DNA of 64,000 nucleotides from Atriophallophorus winterbourni (GCA_013407085.1 JACCGJ010002734.1:18257-82256); one strand, 5' to 3'. Positions 13,601 through 24,959 are shown, counted from the first letter of the stretch. The notes: a model not told the origin generated them from the sequence alone. A program made the numbers and translations.

Positions 13601-16600
13601 TAATAATGAAAACCTGTTTTTGTCACTCTTTTTCAGTTAAGTTTACAAATCCATAATTTTAAACAAAATTTCTCTCAAATTAACCACCAATTTTTTTACC
13701 TAAATTCATTCGCAGTAAAATTCTCTGTTTTTCTTTAAAGGTAAAAGACAAAGGTGACCCACCGCATTCTGCTTTCACTAGTCTGAGAATACAATTGACT
13801 GGAGGTGAATTGGCACATGATCTTAGCGCTACTAATACGAAAGTGCACGCAGATTTGTCGAATTTTGCTGAGGCTAAAACGAACAAACTTCGAGAAACAT
13901 TCAATCAAAACATCCACCGCACACATATTGCGGGTTCACAAAAGCAATATTTTGAAAAGGGGACAACACTAACTGAAGCGGATGATCAATATTTTAATCA
14001 ACGATTCGTGTATCACCTTACCCCTGAAAAAGCTTTGATTATTGTGATTTCTCTAGTGACTGTATCAGCAATAATTGCCCTGCTATTGCTCATTGCTCTT
14101 GGGATTATCCGACGAAAACAGACAAACTATTTGCGTGCTCCCGCTGTCGAAAAACGATGTGCAATTCAGACAAAGCAAATTCAGATAGACGGCAGGTTGG
14201 ACAATCGTTTAGAAGGTCATCATTCACACATCTATCCAACAATTAACACTGTTGACCAGAAAGAAATGACCAGGAATGGTAGAATTTATTCCCCGAAATC
14301 ATTGTATAATACGATGCAAACTGTTTCAAGAAAGGAACGTCTATTCGGTAACCCAGAAGGCCTAAAGCATGATTTTTTGCCGATGGACGAGTATTCAAAT
14401 AAACCCGAGAACGTGAGTTTCAACATTCACATACTCGAAATCTTGAAAAAATCATATTTATGGAGAACGGAAAATTAAAAATATAAAATTATTTTGATCA
14501 ACGAATAAAACTTGGAAATGCAGTTTGACATCAGTGAAGCAACGCTAGAGTGTGAGCATAAACTTCAAGTGCCACGTGCATATTTCGGAACTCTTGCATC
14601 TTATTCTGACTCACGTAGGAAGGGCATCAAACTAAAAAAGAACGAAATATATACTATCATCGATTCTTACGGGAATGCACATGTCACACATTTTGTAGAG
14701 CGATAACCACAATAGCTCAATGATGTATACCTTATTGATGGACCGACAAACGTTAAGACTTAAAGAACTCTCGAGTGTTGAGGATTCAAATTAAATTAAA
14801 TTAACTCCGAATGTAAGGCCTCAAATTATCCAGTTTACGGATCGCATTATAACGTAAAACAACTGAGCAATCGATGAAAATTAGGATTTGGTTCGATTAC
14901 GTGTAGTTGGGTAGCAGTTTGTGGAGAATTATTTTGTTAAATTCATCATACGTACAAAATTGCTGTTTTGGGAAGTCGGTATATGTTTTCAAGATAAAAA
15001 TCTTGCGCGTGAAAATATTTTATACACCCTTTGGTAATCACAGTTATATATAATAATTTCAGGAATACTGGTCAGTTCATTGTTCCAAAGATAAGGCAAG
15101 GTACACGAAAATGTCGGCTGAGAAATCATACAGGCCCTAATCGGATGTTTCAAACGAAATGGTTGGAAAGAAAGCTTACTAACTGAGTATTCATAATATT
15201 GAGCTTATGAGTCAATTTCCTTCTTACAGAAGTCTGTTGACTTCTATCTAGAACCAACAGACGTTTCTGGATAAATTGGCAATTCTTACTGCTTTCTAAT
15301 CATTGGAATGATAACCGGTCACCGGTTGAATATCGAGGTTATCGTTTGCGATCTTTACCCATCATTGGTGACCAATCTGTATCGAAAAGAGTGAAACGTA
15401 ATAGAACGTATTTATTCATCTAATCTTCAACTCCAGAATGCTCAACGCTTCTTTGCTTATATTTGAGGATGAATATCACTCGGCCACGTGTTCAAAATTT
15501 CACGATAAGCCAATGAAAATTTATTAACCCGAATTTCCTCAACATCCTTGGGCTTAAAAGGAAAACGACATACGGGAAAACATCGAAAAGAAAGATTATT
15601 CAATGCAAGATAGCACATCACACAGCATGAGTAATTCTGCTACTACTGAATCGGTCATCATTTCCGATAAATTGGGACAATCACCTTTCGTTTCATCCGC
15701 AAAATGCAGCTCGGAAATTTGTCATGGTCAGAAGCTCGATTAGTTGGCTAACATCAAACAAAGTTTTTGTCATCAAATAGCGCACAATTCATGATTTATG
15801 CAATATGACATAGCGTTTTATGAGTGAAAATTTATATGTACACTTTGAATGACTCAATGATTTAAGTTCTATTGCCTATTTTAAACATATTTGATTCCCG
15901 TTGAAAACTAATCAACATATAGGGGAAATCCAACCGAACGAATACAGATGGGGAAAATAAAGCATCGGCCATGAGAGACAAACGATGCTTGCCGATTTTC
16001 AGCAGTTACACGCACGGAACATTTTGCGGCTTATACCACGGCGTTACCACAGTGTTACGTGTGTTTATCTGACAGAACCGAGATTTGTTATGAGAATATT
16101 TTACACCAGATAATAGTTCCAAGGCTGACAGTCGAAATGCTTGTGTCAATAAGCTCATATTTTCCGAATGGCGAGTATCTCATCTGTATTGTGACATCGA
16201 AGTCAGTTACCGGCGAATGTGGAACAGTAAAATGATTTCTGTTGAAAGGGGAATAGACTAGAACGATGATTGCTGCCTCAATAATTATATGCTACGACAC
16301 TTTAGCTCGTAAGCAATCCGCGCAGAAGCAAAGAAAACCGTTTTTTCTATAGCTATACCTGATTTTATATCTAAATAAAATTACAAGTTTTTAAAGATTT
16401 TATCTCGGTGAAAAATCCGAAGCAAGAATCACATTAGGCAGTTCGAATAAGCATTCAACTTCGATCTAGCAACTCTTACAATTACATTGTTGTCCAAATA
16501 TACAGCCTATCATATCATGTGGTTTCTCCACCGTCATGGATATTGTTGAATGAATGAATACTACAGAGTCTGTGAAGTAAACGATACGTTATGCTCCCGA

Positions 16601-18793
16601 TAACATTATTGGTTGATGCTTTATCGATATTTCATTCACTGATAATACTACACTTGGCTCAATAAATTCGACAAATCTTTTAATTTCACTTTCGGTATTT
16701 CCATTCACGTTATTTTATAAAGTGGATGCAAATCCTTCCTTGGTAATTTCTTATCAGGAATTAAAATGCAAAACGATTGACCGCACAGCATTATGCTCGT
16801 TCAAGTTGAAACCGGAATCCAATTTCCCGATAGAACTACCCTCTCCCCAGTTTAGAACGTATTCATGTCGTGATGCTCCCAGGGACGAATCCCAGGATGG
16901 CACAAGAGAATCTCGAAACATTTATACCAAACTTGGGCAGCATAGTACGACAGATGGCGCCGCTTATCAGGTGATTGACGAAGTGCGTGGAAAGAGAAGC
17001 CATGCTGACACGAACGATCTGCAGTTTGCTTCGAGTGAGTTTCTACAATAAAAATGAATTCACGATATTAAACAATTTGGTATGTTTTGTGTATCTCAGA
17101 TTCAGTTGTTTTCACTTGGCGTCCCAATGGACGCAAATGATTCAGAAATCCTACATCTAAGTATCATTCGCTTTGACCCGCAAAAATTACCCGGAAACGT
17201 CATTGTACAAAATTTTCTGTTGAATTTGAAGAAGTTATCTCAACAGCAGCGTCAAATTGCGCACCATAACTGGAGTACCTATTGATATCATAGCATATCT
17301 TGGATTTATTATGCAACTAGAGCTTGGGTTCCGAAAAATTGAAGCGATATTATTAGACGAAATGATTTTCGAATGTTGTGCCATATGTGCACAAAGCAAC
17401 TTTAAAAAGCAGATGATAAAGAGACGGATGGCTTTACACACATTTCATGTTTTTTCTAGTATTATGACATTCATGAAAAATTTAGATGGTATTTTCGTGG
17501 TATTTTTTTGATGGGAATGCTTGTATATACGGATTAGATTGTATTTTATGTGAAAAGGTTCATATAATCTCAGTGTGTTGCACTTTAAAGAAACGTCAAT
17601 GAAAATAAGCCTAGCATCGTTTATCAAGCATAAATATAAGAATAATGTTTGATTAAGACTTGTTGTATATATTTTAAATCTGAATATTTCTTTAATTGTG
17701 ATTTACTCGTACTCATATTTGTTGCGTATCTTGTAAGTTGGAGTGGGATAATAGAATCTGAATCTCATATGTTTCGAACCATTCGAAATTAGGTATCCCT
17801 GTAATTCAGCCAACATCGCATTCGTAATCACATGACTAATTTTTCTTTACTCCCCGAAATTTTTGAAGTTTACACACTGTCAATGATTCCAGTCCCACCA
17901 GCTATATTTCTTGTCGTTCCGCTTCTCGGCGTATGTGGTTAAGTGACACTCCACTGGAACAACTTTCCATCAACTGTCAAATTTACAGACACATTTTGAT
18001 TATTGAGATGGTTGCAATTCAAGTACCTGTCCTTTTAATTGGTGTTGGATGAACGCAGTCAGACATACCCATCAGATTAATTAAAGGCGCCGGTTGCATC
18101 GTGAAAAAGATCAGAACAGACGTTCCCGATAAATGTCTAGAAGGTGCAAAATTGCAAAACGAGAGAAATCAATACTACATGGATGCATATGAGCCAGGGC
18201 ACGTTGAGTGCTTTGCTTGATACGGTTGCAATGTAAAACGACAAGAGAATAGTCACTGTAGGGTCTATATGCTTCTAAGTTTGCTGTGTGCACGAAAATA
18301 TTGTCCTAAAACGGCGTTTGTTATTCTACTGTTTAAGTTTGTAACAGACACTTTTCGAAAATACAGTAATAGCTGTAATAATTGACGGATACCGTTTTCT
18401 GTGCCATAGATACAAAATAAGACGACAAAGTAGAAAATGGTGATTTATTTAATCGTGCTTGTAACACTATTGCGAACATCCACATGTATCGTGCATGACT
18501 ATGGTCAATTCCACCTAACAGATATAATAATAATATTTTTATTAGAAATTAACAATGAGAATGAATGTTTTGTGTCACTTTTTCCAGAATCGACGCATTC
18601 GATAATACGCGATGTGAGATTTGACGAGAGCGCTGCGAATTTCATTCCGGAATTCCATTGTGATTGTTCAATGGCAGGTCACGATGAGCAGAATGAAGCA
18701 ACCTCGGTCGCTACTGTTTCAGAAATGGAGCCGGATAAATCTTTAATACCTTCACCCTGTTTTTGTAAAAAGGATGTTTCAATGTATTTATAA
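1530..18793 (+). CDS. Protocadherin-like gene, 3' part (seven-exon model)
   Basis: Single-pass membrane adhesion protein of the cadherin superfamily; the 5' exons lie left of the window. The model joins 1530-1628, 2945-3091, 7413-7601, 13741-14412, 14524-14614, 16723-17034 and 18588-18793. All junctions are GT-AG and the reading phase is kept throughout. Visible cadherin signatures in order: LDRE and ATDHG, DVNDNAPKF, TATDEDEGLNA, then VKDKGDPP. A 26-residue hydrophobic segment and a roughly 240-residue tail follow. No catenin-binding motif was recognised in the tail, so a protocadherin-like rather than classical cadherin is inferred. The four cadherin/TM exons are strong; the three tail exons rest on open frame, splice sites and phase. 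Introns range from 111 bp to 6.1 kb and contain retroelement relics. Confidence 0.75.
2730..2850 (+). repeat. Hammerhead-bearing short repeat, copy 1 (good core)
   Basis: Contains a type I hammerhead layout. Helix I 5' strand CTTAC (2777-2781) is followed by core box CAGATGA (2782-2788; one base off CTGATGA), then helix II GTGC/GCAC with loop AAACA (2789-2801). Box GAAA (2802-2805), a minimal helix III (ACC/GGT) and cleavage triplet GTC ending at 2811 come next, then helix I 3' strand GTGGG (2812-2816). Helix II is four perfect Watson-Crick pairs. The flanking CCACTGTTTC and the downstream run of TG dinucleotides are shared with other copies. Confidence 0.7.
2945..3091 (+). CDS. Cadherin exon with DVNDNAPKF linker motif
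   Basis: Forty-nine codons, phase 0 at both ends, acceptor TTTTTGTAG and donor GTAAAA. The peptide has IVATDHGVPRLSAQ, which fits the cadherin AxDxGxP block, then DVNDNAPKF, the inter-repeat calcium linker DxNDNAPxF. The next repeat begins with SVHTSL. This is the most diagnostic exon of the gene. Confidence 0.88.
4088..4200 (-). repeat. SINE-1 3' fragment
   Basis: Reverse complement matches the 3' half of the SINE defined at 55246-55441: TCTGT(T)TAGACC, then TGGCCCACATAC, then GCCTGGATCAGGCTTGT. It lies at the edge of the minus-strand LINE relic that follows. The 5' half is missing. Confidence 0.55.
4210..5380 (-). mobile_element. CR1/Jockey-type LINE reverse-transcriptase relic
   Basis: Broken reverse transcriptase on the minus strand. 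Readable blocks include LWRAPKQICGKYNE, AAGPDKFSTFVIKECASLL, the IPKKDARKYSPIACTSQLLK block (RT domains 1-2) and HFAYGKNRSTVD. Further down is YADVAVAL, where the usual YADD has lost an aspartate. These blocks align in order with the better preserved relic at 19740-21490, so both belong to one family. Many frameshifts and stops make it inactive. It lies in a cadherin intron, antisense to the gene. Confidence 0.75.
5400..5600 (+). repeat. Hammerhead-bearing short repeat, copy 2 (long, good core)
   Basis: One of the longest copies, including the upstream body (CAGCCTTGTCCAGCACTGGC, then CCACTGTTTCAAG). Core: CTGTTGA 5515-5521, helix II GTGC/GTAC with loop AAACA (5522-5534), GAAA 5535-5538, GTC ending at 5544, then GTGGGG, which can pair with CCCTAA/CCCTAAC upstream of the core apart from one mismatch. 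A palindromic GCATGC occurs on both sides (about 5486 and 5567), giving a possible distal extension of helix I. The core differs from CTGATGA at one conserved position, so this copy may be weak or dead. Confidence 0.65.
5601..7412. other. Intron sequence without recognised feature
   Basis: Very AT-rich. Short open frames on both strands near 6608-6910 overlap antisense to each other and match nothing recognised. Treated as intron of the cadherin gene. Confidence 0.5.
7413..7601 (+). CDS. Cadherin exon with DxDxGxNA motif
   Basis: Sixty-three codons starting NLPLVKLTATDEDEGLNAQ and ending HELKFR. TATDEDEGLNA is the DxDxGxN calcium motif in the middle of a cadherin repeat, followed by FYLDKNTGELSL, equivalent to the usual F-x-(I/L)-D-x-x-T-G-x-(I/L) block. 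The acceptor at 7411-7412 keeps phase 0; the next AG at 7424-7425 would put TGA in frame and is rejected. The donor at 7602 is a perfect GTGAGT. Confidence 0.85.
8850..9095 (+). repeat. Degenerate hammerhead repeat plus body of a second copy
   Basis: 8853-8940 keeps ATGCGGATCCTGATC and ACTGTCC, then a core too eroded to fold (no clean CTGATGA or GAAA), then ATGCAAGCAAAT. 8960-9095 is the upstream body of another copy: GTTGGTCGTGTCAATCTTAT, CCAGCC, then CCATTCCTGCACTGTTTCAA. It ends before reaching its core. Confidence 0.5.
9380..10230 (-). mobile_element. CR1-type LINE reverse-transcriptase relic
   Basis: Minus-strand RT fragments in order: a PGADKITTNILHRC block, a RPVTLIPVIFKLMERIV block equivalent to YRPVSL...K..E, then LDWIRDYLTDRHVQCGVGST and GVMQDAVLGHNLFLVYMDDL. 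The last corresponds to GVPQGSVLGPLLFLIYINDL before the YADD region. A family distinct from the relic at 4210-5380. Inactive through stops and substitutions. Confidence 0.7.
10231..12677. other. Intron sequence without recognised feature
   Basis: Scattered short open frames on both strands, none with a recognisable domain. A short CTTACCTTAC repeat sits near 11596. Treated as cadherin intron. Confidence 0.45.
12678..12896. repeat. Tandem duplication, two units of about 110 bp
   Basis: 12678-12787 and 12788-12896 are near-identical neighbours. Both run from ACTTTTCA through TTATTACACGGTC and GAGATGCCTATCTTTGACTT to GAACGTCGCGAAGCAT. I count one single-base indel and two substitutions between them, so the duplication is recent. 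No coding content. Confidence 0.9.
12897..13740. other. Intron sequence before the transmembrane exon
   Basis: No supported element. Stretches such as CGTCTAG..ATTTCCGACAACC resemble decayed LINE code but were too broken to assign. Confidence 0.4.
13741..14412 (+). CDS. Cadherin exon: last repeat, transmembrane helix, start of cytoplasmic tail
   Basis: Largest exon, 224 codons, phase 0 at both ends, donor GTGAGT. It opens with VKDKGDPPHSAFTSLRIQL, the DxGxPP end of a membrane-proximal cadherin repeat that joins to ELKFR of the previous exon. After a roughly 70-residue hydrophilic juxtamembrane stretch, a helix with core ALIIVISLVTVSAIIALLLL (about 14029-14109) is followed by the positive stop-transfer RRK. 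The remainder is a polar cytoplasmic domain rich in K, R, S and T. The juxtamembrane stretch carries no DxNDNAP motif, so the final repeat may be degenerate. Confidence 0.85.
14524..14614 (+). CDS. Probable cadherin tail exon
   Basis: Open in the frame continuing from the previous exon (phase 0 in, phase 1 out), with acceptor AATGCAG and donor GTAGGA. It encodes FDISEATLECEHKLQVPRAY and about ten more residues. Its phase-1 exit matches the phase-1 entry of the exon at 16723, which is the main support. If it is not spliced here, the same frame stays open to TAA at 14704-14706, which would be an alternative shorter C terminus. The polypyrimidine tract is weak. Confidence 0.45.
14615..16722. other. 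Intron sequence without recognised feature
   Basis: Stop-rich AT sequence. An acceptor-like TTCTTACAG at about 15222-15230 precedes a short open stretch (KSVDFYLEPTDVSG) but has no usable donor, so it was not called an exon. Confidence 0.4.
16723..17034 (+). CDS. Probable cadherin cytoplasmic tail exon
   Basis: An open stretch of 104 codons, DANPSLVISYQELKCKTI through to NDLQFAS, polar and rich in S, T, D, R and E as expected of a cytoplasmic tail. The acceptor at 16721-16722 follows a T-rich run; the donor GTGAGT at 17035 leaves phase 1. No known motif was recognised. Membership in the cadherin gene is inferred from strand, phase and position. Confidence 0.55.
18588..18793 (+). CDS. Probable terminal exon of the cadherin gene
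   Basis: Acceptor TTTTTCCAG, entered in phase 1, then 68 codons (STHSIIRDVRFDESAANFIP and on) to TAA at 18791-18793. The peptide is acidic and serine-rich, with a cysteine cluster near the end (CFCKK). It fits phase with the donor at 17035 across a 1.55-kb intron. An alternative acceptor at 17098-17099 is also in phase but gives only SVVFTWRPNGRK and a stop at 17138-17140, so two C termini are possible. No AATAAA was seen soon after the stop. Confidence 0.5.
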
Positions 18794-19739
18794 CTTTGAA
18801 AATATATGAATTCATCATCAGTTGTTTGATATGAATACTGTGCCTTTTTATCGGAGCGTTGCAGCTGTAAAAGATGTACATGCTTGAAAGATTGAGACGT
18901 AGCTCATCAGAATTGATGATTCGTTTAAATATTATATTCATACATTCTTCAAGTAATTTTGTAAACTGATTCGAAAGGATTAATTCCTCGAATAAGCTCC
19001 CTACGAAACGATCGTGTAGCCAACAATGTTATACTTGAATGTCACTGTTAATAAGATTTGCACAACCAAACACTCGATCTAAGCCAACCAATCAATCATT
19101 GAAAATGACCAGTTTTGGTGTGCGCACATCCCTGCACTTACACACCACAACCGGTTTCTGACTGTATGCAGTAATCAGGTGAAGATAATGAGATAAATTC
19201 AGTGAGCATTGCAAAAGTGGAGCAGGGATAATCAAAGTAAAACTTTGAAACCAGTGTTATATAAGATCCAATATTTGGTGTTGCTCGCTTTTCACATTCA
19301 CTTGCAAACAAACAGAAACCCTTTGTTTTGTGTAAGTGCAAGGGATGGGTGCACTCCCAAAACCGATCATTTACATTGATTTGATTAGTTGAGGTCAAAC
19401 CACTGTGGATCGATCAAATAAATGTTGGCTGAACCAATCTGATTAGCAACCAATCTGCGCCCATTGGAAATTCTGCTCACTGTGTGATCTAAATACTCCC
19501 TAAAAATCTACGAAACTATGGGGCATAGTTACATGACTCGCAGAATCGGGCGAAAAGTGACCAGTAGAGCCTGCGAAACTGACAATATTTCAGCGCTGAG
19601 GACAATGCTAAGCGTCACTGACTTCCGTATTTTTAACAAACCGGACGTTTCCCTTGAATGTGACGTTTTTACATTATATCTCAACATTTGCTTCGATATA
19701 CGCTGTCCACAGGAAACTATTTTTCTTCGACCTGATTGT
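18794..19739. other. Intergenic, no supported feature
   Basis: Downstream of the cadherin stop. It probably contains the 3' UTR, but no AATAAA near the stop was seen. No repeat family recognised. Confidence 0.45.
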
Positions 19740-21490
19740 TTTTATTTCCAATAAATTGAAGCGCCTCTGGAGACTGAAGGAAAAGGCTTTCAAAAATCTC
19801 GATCGTCACGCTGTCTCCCAGCTGTCTTTATCAATCAAGCTTGAGATTCAACGCATGCGAGATATATATTTGAAATCAATTTTGAGAACGAATAACAATC
19901 GTCAATTATGGAATGCGCTCAAAGGTTTGTGTGGCAAAGACAGGAAGGTACTTCCCTTTATCCATGATAATAATTCATTAAATGAATCTTTTTCATCTTC
20001 TCCTGATTGAACCCAAGAAATCACTGACTTTGTTTCACCCCCATCCTCTTTTTCAACTCCAACTTTTACAAGCTCAGTGGAAGTTATACAGTCACTTTTC
20101 GCTGTATCTGGCTCAAACGCTGCAGGCCCTGATAATCTTTCCCCTCTTTTGCTGAAAGAATGCGCACAAGAACTTTCTTCGCCGATCTCATCTATCTTCA
20201 ACAGATGCATTGAGAAAAGTATTTTTCCTGACTGTTGGAAGCCGGAACGTATTACACCAATCCCCAAAAATGATCCAGGGAAGTACCGCCCCATTGCGTA
20301 TACGTCGCAGCTACTCAAAGTACTGAAACGTATAGTGCTACGACGACTTGTTTGGAATTGTCAGGTAGAAGATTCGCATCAGTTCGCGTACCGCAAAAAT
20401 CGTTCGACAGTAGACGCACTAGAGTTGCTAACTGACCATGTATCCCGGTCATTGGATTCGAAATCAAAAGCGGTGCAGGTTTGTTTTCTTGATTACACCA
20501 ACGCTTTTAATAGTGTTATCAGAAGTTCTTTGCTCAAAAAACTTCATGATTGTGGTGTACCCCTGAACCTAGTTCACTGGATAGCGTCATATTTTACGGA
20601 CCGCGTGCAGTATACTGCCACGAATATTAAAGTCTCCAATTCTGTAGCGATTTCTCGCGGTGTTCTACAAGGCGCAATACTTTCCCCTTCTTCTTTTCTA
20701 TCTACATGTCTGATCTTCCTTGCTTTCATTCCACTATTATTCTAAAATATGCAGATGATGTTACTGTTGTTTTTGACCACCATAGACGTGCTGACTCTCG
20801 TACATCTGAATTCACTATCAATAACATTGGCCAGTGGTCATCCTCACTCGGCTTATCGTTAAATCGTCAAAAATGCAAAGAGGTAATATTTTCAAACTTT
20901 GCTGGTCAGCGTCGTCAAACTCTGCCTTCAAGGAATTCCCACGATTTCCTTCCATGTCTCGAACTTCAGCAGAAGCGCACTATTCAAGTATCTTAGCGTC
21001 ATTTTATCACAGAGTCTCAAATGGACCGATCATGTGACTGCACAGTACTTGAAGGTTAGAAGGTTATCATTTTACGCCTTACGTCTGCGTTCTTTAGCTG
21101 TTCCGCCTGATCTAGTTAGATGTTTTTTCCCTGCATTGTTCCCATTTTAATCTACGCATCCCCTATAATTTTTCCTGGTCTTTTTGAAAAGGATGATCAG
21201 AAGAGGAATCAAATTAATTTCAAGATTGAGCTTTTCCTGTACCGAGTCAATTCGTGATATGATCGTCGAACGCCACTTTCGTGAATGTGACAGATTGGTC
21301 AGAGTCATATCGTCTGATAATGCACACTGACTGCATGAGGTTCTTATGGCTTGCAGATGGTTCCCTGTTACGCGTAGTCAACATATCGTCCCGTATGCAA
21401 GAACTGAGAAATCCAAAATTCTTTTATTCGTTACCTGGCTCGATATTTGGTTGATCATACAAAAGTTATTCTCGATTTGAGGAAGGAACT
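19740..21490 (+). mobile_element. CR1/Jockey-type LINE relic, RT and C-terminal region
   Basis: Best preserved copy of this family. From the linker region it reads QLWNALKGLCGKDRKVLPF, then AAGPDNLSPLLLKECAQELS, IPKNDPGKYRPIAYTSQLLK, QFAYRKNRSTVDALELL, FLDYTNAFNSV (RT domain 3) and GVLQGAILSPSSF (domain 4). After a frame break, LKYADDVTVVFDHH gives an intact catalytic YADD. The C-terminal end (RRGIKLISRLSFSCTESIRD and on) runs to about 21480. 5'-truncated: no endonuclease is visible. At least three frame breaks make it inactive. Confidence 0.82.
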
Positions 21491-24400
21491 GACAGTATAA
21501 TAACTGAAGTGGGATCATCCTTATTTGACATGTCTATTTTTAAAAATGTGCATTTTATTTCGTGTGATCGAATTAATAGTATCGCTGAAAATTCGTGTAC
21601 TCGAATAAAGCCATTTTTCTTCTTCATTCAAGTATAATTTTGTTCACTCCTCTACTGTTTCAAGGCTCTATTGAAAAACGCTTAATGTCTCAACCGCTAT
21701 AACAGCAAACGGTCAGAAGGTGATTTCGGTGTTCAAGTGCAGTGGATGTTAGCTCTTCAAAATCGGATCATGTAGCATTAAAATATATTTGTTCTCACAA
21801 AGATGAATGAACAAATGTAAATCACAACAGCTCAGAAAATCTTACAACTAGGAAAAAATCGGAAATATCAACCCTCGTGTTGATATGTACACCTATTTCT
21901 AGGTTTCGTTTAGTGTATTTTTAATATAAATTATTATTTCAAATGTTTCGATTACGACAGGGCCTCCAGAATAATTTTCATAAATAATCGTGTATGTTCA
22001 CAAACAATCAGGATTCAATAACTGTGGCGCAACCAACAATTGTCGCTATAATATACTGAGGTTTTTATATTAATCGCTTTGGTCAACACATCGTTCAAAG
22101 TGGAGAGCATTAGAGAAAAATTACAGAACTTCACAGACCTTGCTTTTACAAAGTTTTTGAAATTCATTGTTACATTTGCAATCCATTTTATCATGGTAGC
22201 TACTTTATTGATAGAATTTTGTGTACAGAAATTAATATTATCTTCTCTAATAAACAGGTATAATTGATGAGTAATAACCACTTAATTCACTAATCAATGT
22301 TAATTGCAACGATAAATATTTACTTTTAACCAAAGAATCGATCAAATCAACCGGGTCATGCGTAACCAACAGTGGAAAATAGAAACGAAATTGGCGCTTT
22401 GCGAAAGATAATATCCTATCCAGATTTTCGAGATATAACTTCGGACAATAGCATATATTGTCAACAGTACTCATATAAAATGAAATCCAGTTGTTATTGA
22501 AGTCCTATTTTCCCTCTTTTAAATTAAGAAAATTTGCTTCACAAAATCGTGCACTCACTTAATTGCTGAAGTAATTGAGTTTAGGCTTTGCTTATAAAAT
22601 GAAATTAGCTCACTCCAAATTATTGACAAGCAGACTTTGCGCAAAATTATTATTAAATTAAATTACTCATTAATATTATTAAAAACCATGTCGAATGTGC
22701 TCGATTATAAAAGTAACTGAAAAATGTGACGCAGTTTGTGTGTTGAATAGTTAATGAAAGTTACGTTAATATACCTCATTTTTCAATGTTTTTTTTACAA
22801 TATGAGCAATGTTAATTTCTATCTGAGCAGCTTTCTTCTCCGTTCATTCATCCGAACATTTTTGTTTAGTAAGTGGTCAGTTTGTGAAGGAAATAACCGT
22901 TGACAACCACTGCTTAACAACTTAGCACCAGACGGAATTCTTACTTACCATTAAAGCTTAATACCTCAAAACTGAACGCGTGTTTAAACATAAATTGCTT
23001 CCAAATTCATCTCATTTTCGTCCTTCAATGAGATCGCTGTTGTTTACATCCGAAGGTACAAAAAAATTTAATTTTTTCATAGAACCGAATTTCAACTGTC
23101 CATACACATTTCATCTAACAGGTTATTGCAGATGAACGCTGATGGAATGTGATGAATTTTTCGCTCGGATGATTCAAATTGTTACACTACCCTAGTGTCC
23201 AGCCGTTTGTCTCTCACCCAACGAAGGGGATGAGCGTTTTATGCCACTATATTGGAGCACAAGGTCTGCGTTACAGATGTAACGTTTAATGCTCTGCGAA
23301 TAACGAAACCCGCATTGTGGATTCACAACACAAATGTACCCTATGTGTGAGTAATTGAATTAAGCGCTAAAAACAGAGCGCCCATACGATACAAATTTTT
23401 TCAACGAATTTAGTGCTCCATATAAAAAAATAGTTTATGGAAATTTAGTTAACATATGCTATCCTCAAGTTGATATGCTGATTTATCGGTCAAGTGGGAA
23501 AATCGAGTTTTCAAAATGTGATGAGTTTTTGTTGTTATCAGACCACTGAGTCCCCGTTTCAATCGCACAAATAGCTACATGCTGTGAGAATTCATCTACT
23601 AAATCGGAAGTTCAAATATCGTAGTTATTTTTCGACTATTGTTGCGAACCATTTTAAACTGTGGTATTGTGAGGTATTTCTGTTAACACAGTGTCCCTAA
23701 AGGCGCAACCTCACGGATCCAATTTTCAATCTCTTTGAAGACGAGCGTGATAATTACCCTACAACCCATAATGATATACATTTCCATTTAATAAAACTTT
23801 TGTGTAATCAAAATCGATGCAGGTTAACTAACAGAATGTCCATTTGAAAGCCATCTATATAATACTTGTAGTCAAGATGCATTAAGTTGTATGGGAAAAG
23901 GTCCGAAGACTATACCAAAAACTCAACATATTGTTCTCGTGAGTACGACGAAATATCTCTTGGCCTCAGTAACTGGAGAACATATACTTAAAAATCAAAT
24001 GCTTTTTCTTATTGTGAAATAGCTGGTATTAATGAATCACGAATTTGGGGCACACTTTCTGAAAATGAAAACGGAAATCAAATACGCCTGATACTGTGTG
24101 TTGTAATATTAAATCAGTCAAGGTAAACTAATTTTAACACACGAATCTCGGCAATTCATTCTTGACTGCTACATTATTCAAATGAGTAAAGGATTTAAAA
24201 TTGATTAGGCATCAAAACTGCGCAACCCAAATGACTCATTGAATGAATATAATCCGGAGGCGAATGTAAATGTTCAGTATAAACAGTAAGAAAAGCATCA
24301 CCAAGAATGAATTATTGAATGTGTTCAAAATATCGGAGCCTTTGAGTAACGAATCATGGAATTCAGTCGCCCTTTTTATATAATTTGGTAAATTTGTTAA

Positions 24401-24739
24401 TCCTTGCGTGGTTTTGACAGGAGCAGATTAATTGAAGTTGGTTTGGCTATGATAGTAAACTAACCTAAGAAATGCACCCGATTGATTCACGATACAAGAT
24501 AAAACATTTATGGTTGAACAAGTATTCGGGTATCTAATGTTAACTGGGCCGGACTATAGATGAATAATATACACCAATAAATAATATGATTTGGTTCTCG
24601 TGAATGGGGTAACGAAGAGAAATGTTTTGTCAATAGGTGGCGAAAATAGAAGGGATTGTTTCCAAAAATATTACGAATTAAATGAAGCTAAACTATATTA
24701 TTATTATTATTTACTATTATTTGTAAGAACCTTATATAA
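21491..24739. other. AT-rich intergenic stretch
   Basis: No gene or retroelement protein recognised. Near 21636-21665 a fragment TTCACTCCTCTACTGTTTCA resembles the hammerhead-repeat body. Otherwise nothing was supported. Confidence 0.45.
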
Positions 24740-24865
24740 TAGTGGCATACAAGTGCACCTTTGTTTACCAGTTTTCCACTGTTTTAGAGCTCAGTGAACT
24801 CAAACCTACTGCATTTACCTGATGACGGAAAACAGACAGAAAACGGTTGTGGTTTGCAAATTAAG
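24740..24865 (+). repeat. Hammerhead-bearing repeat, copy with exact CTGATGA box
   Basis: Body GTGGCATACAAGTGCACC and TTTCCACTGTTTTAGAG precede an exact CTGATGA (24819-24825), GAAA (24839-24842) and a GTT triplet (24846-24848). Helix II is lost: CGGA no longer pairs with GACA. The core boxes survive but the fold probably does not. Confidence 0.55.
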
Positions 24866-24959
24866 GGGATATGAGTATAACACTGCATTGCTAAACTAGC
24901 GACGTTTATCAAATTGCCAGATAGCGAATTCAAAATAAGATGCACAAGCAACATGGAGA

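Noticed and set aside
15222..15290. Possible extra cadherin tail exon after TTCTTACAG
   Set aside because: No donor in phase and a stop after 14 codons.
24679..24722. Coding signal in an AT-rich 24.6-kb open frame
   Set aside because: The frame runs through a TTA/TAT simple repeat and then the hammerhead repeat; not a gene.
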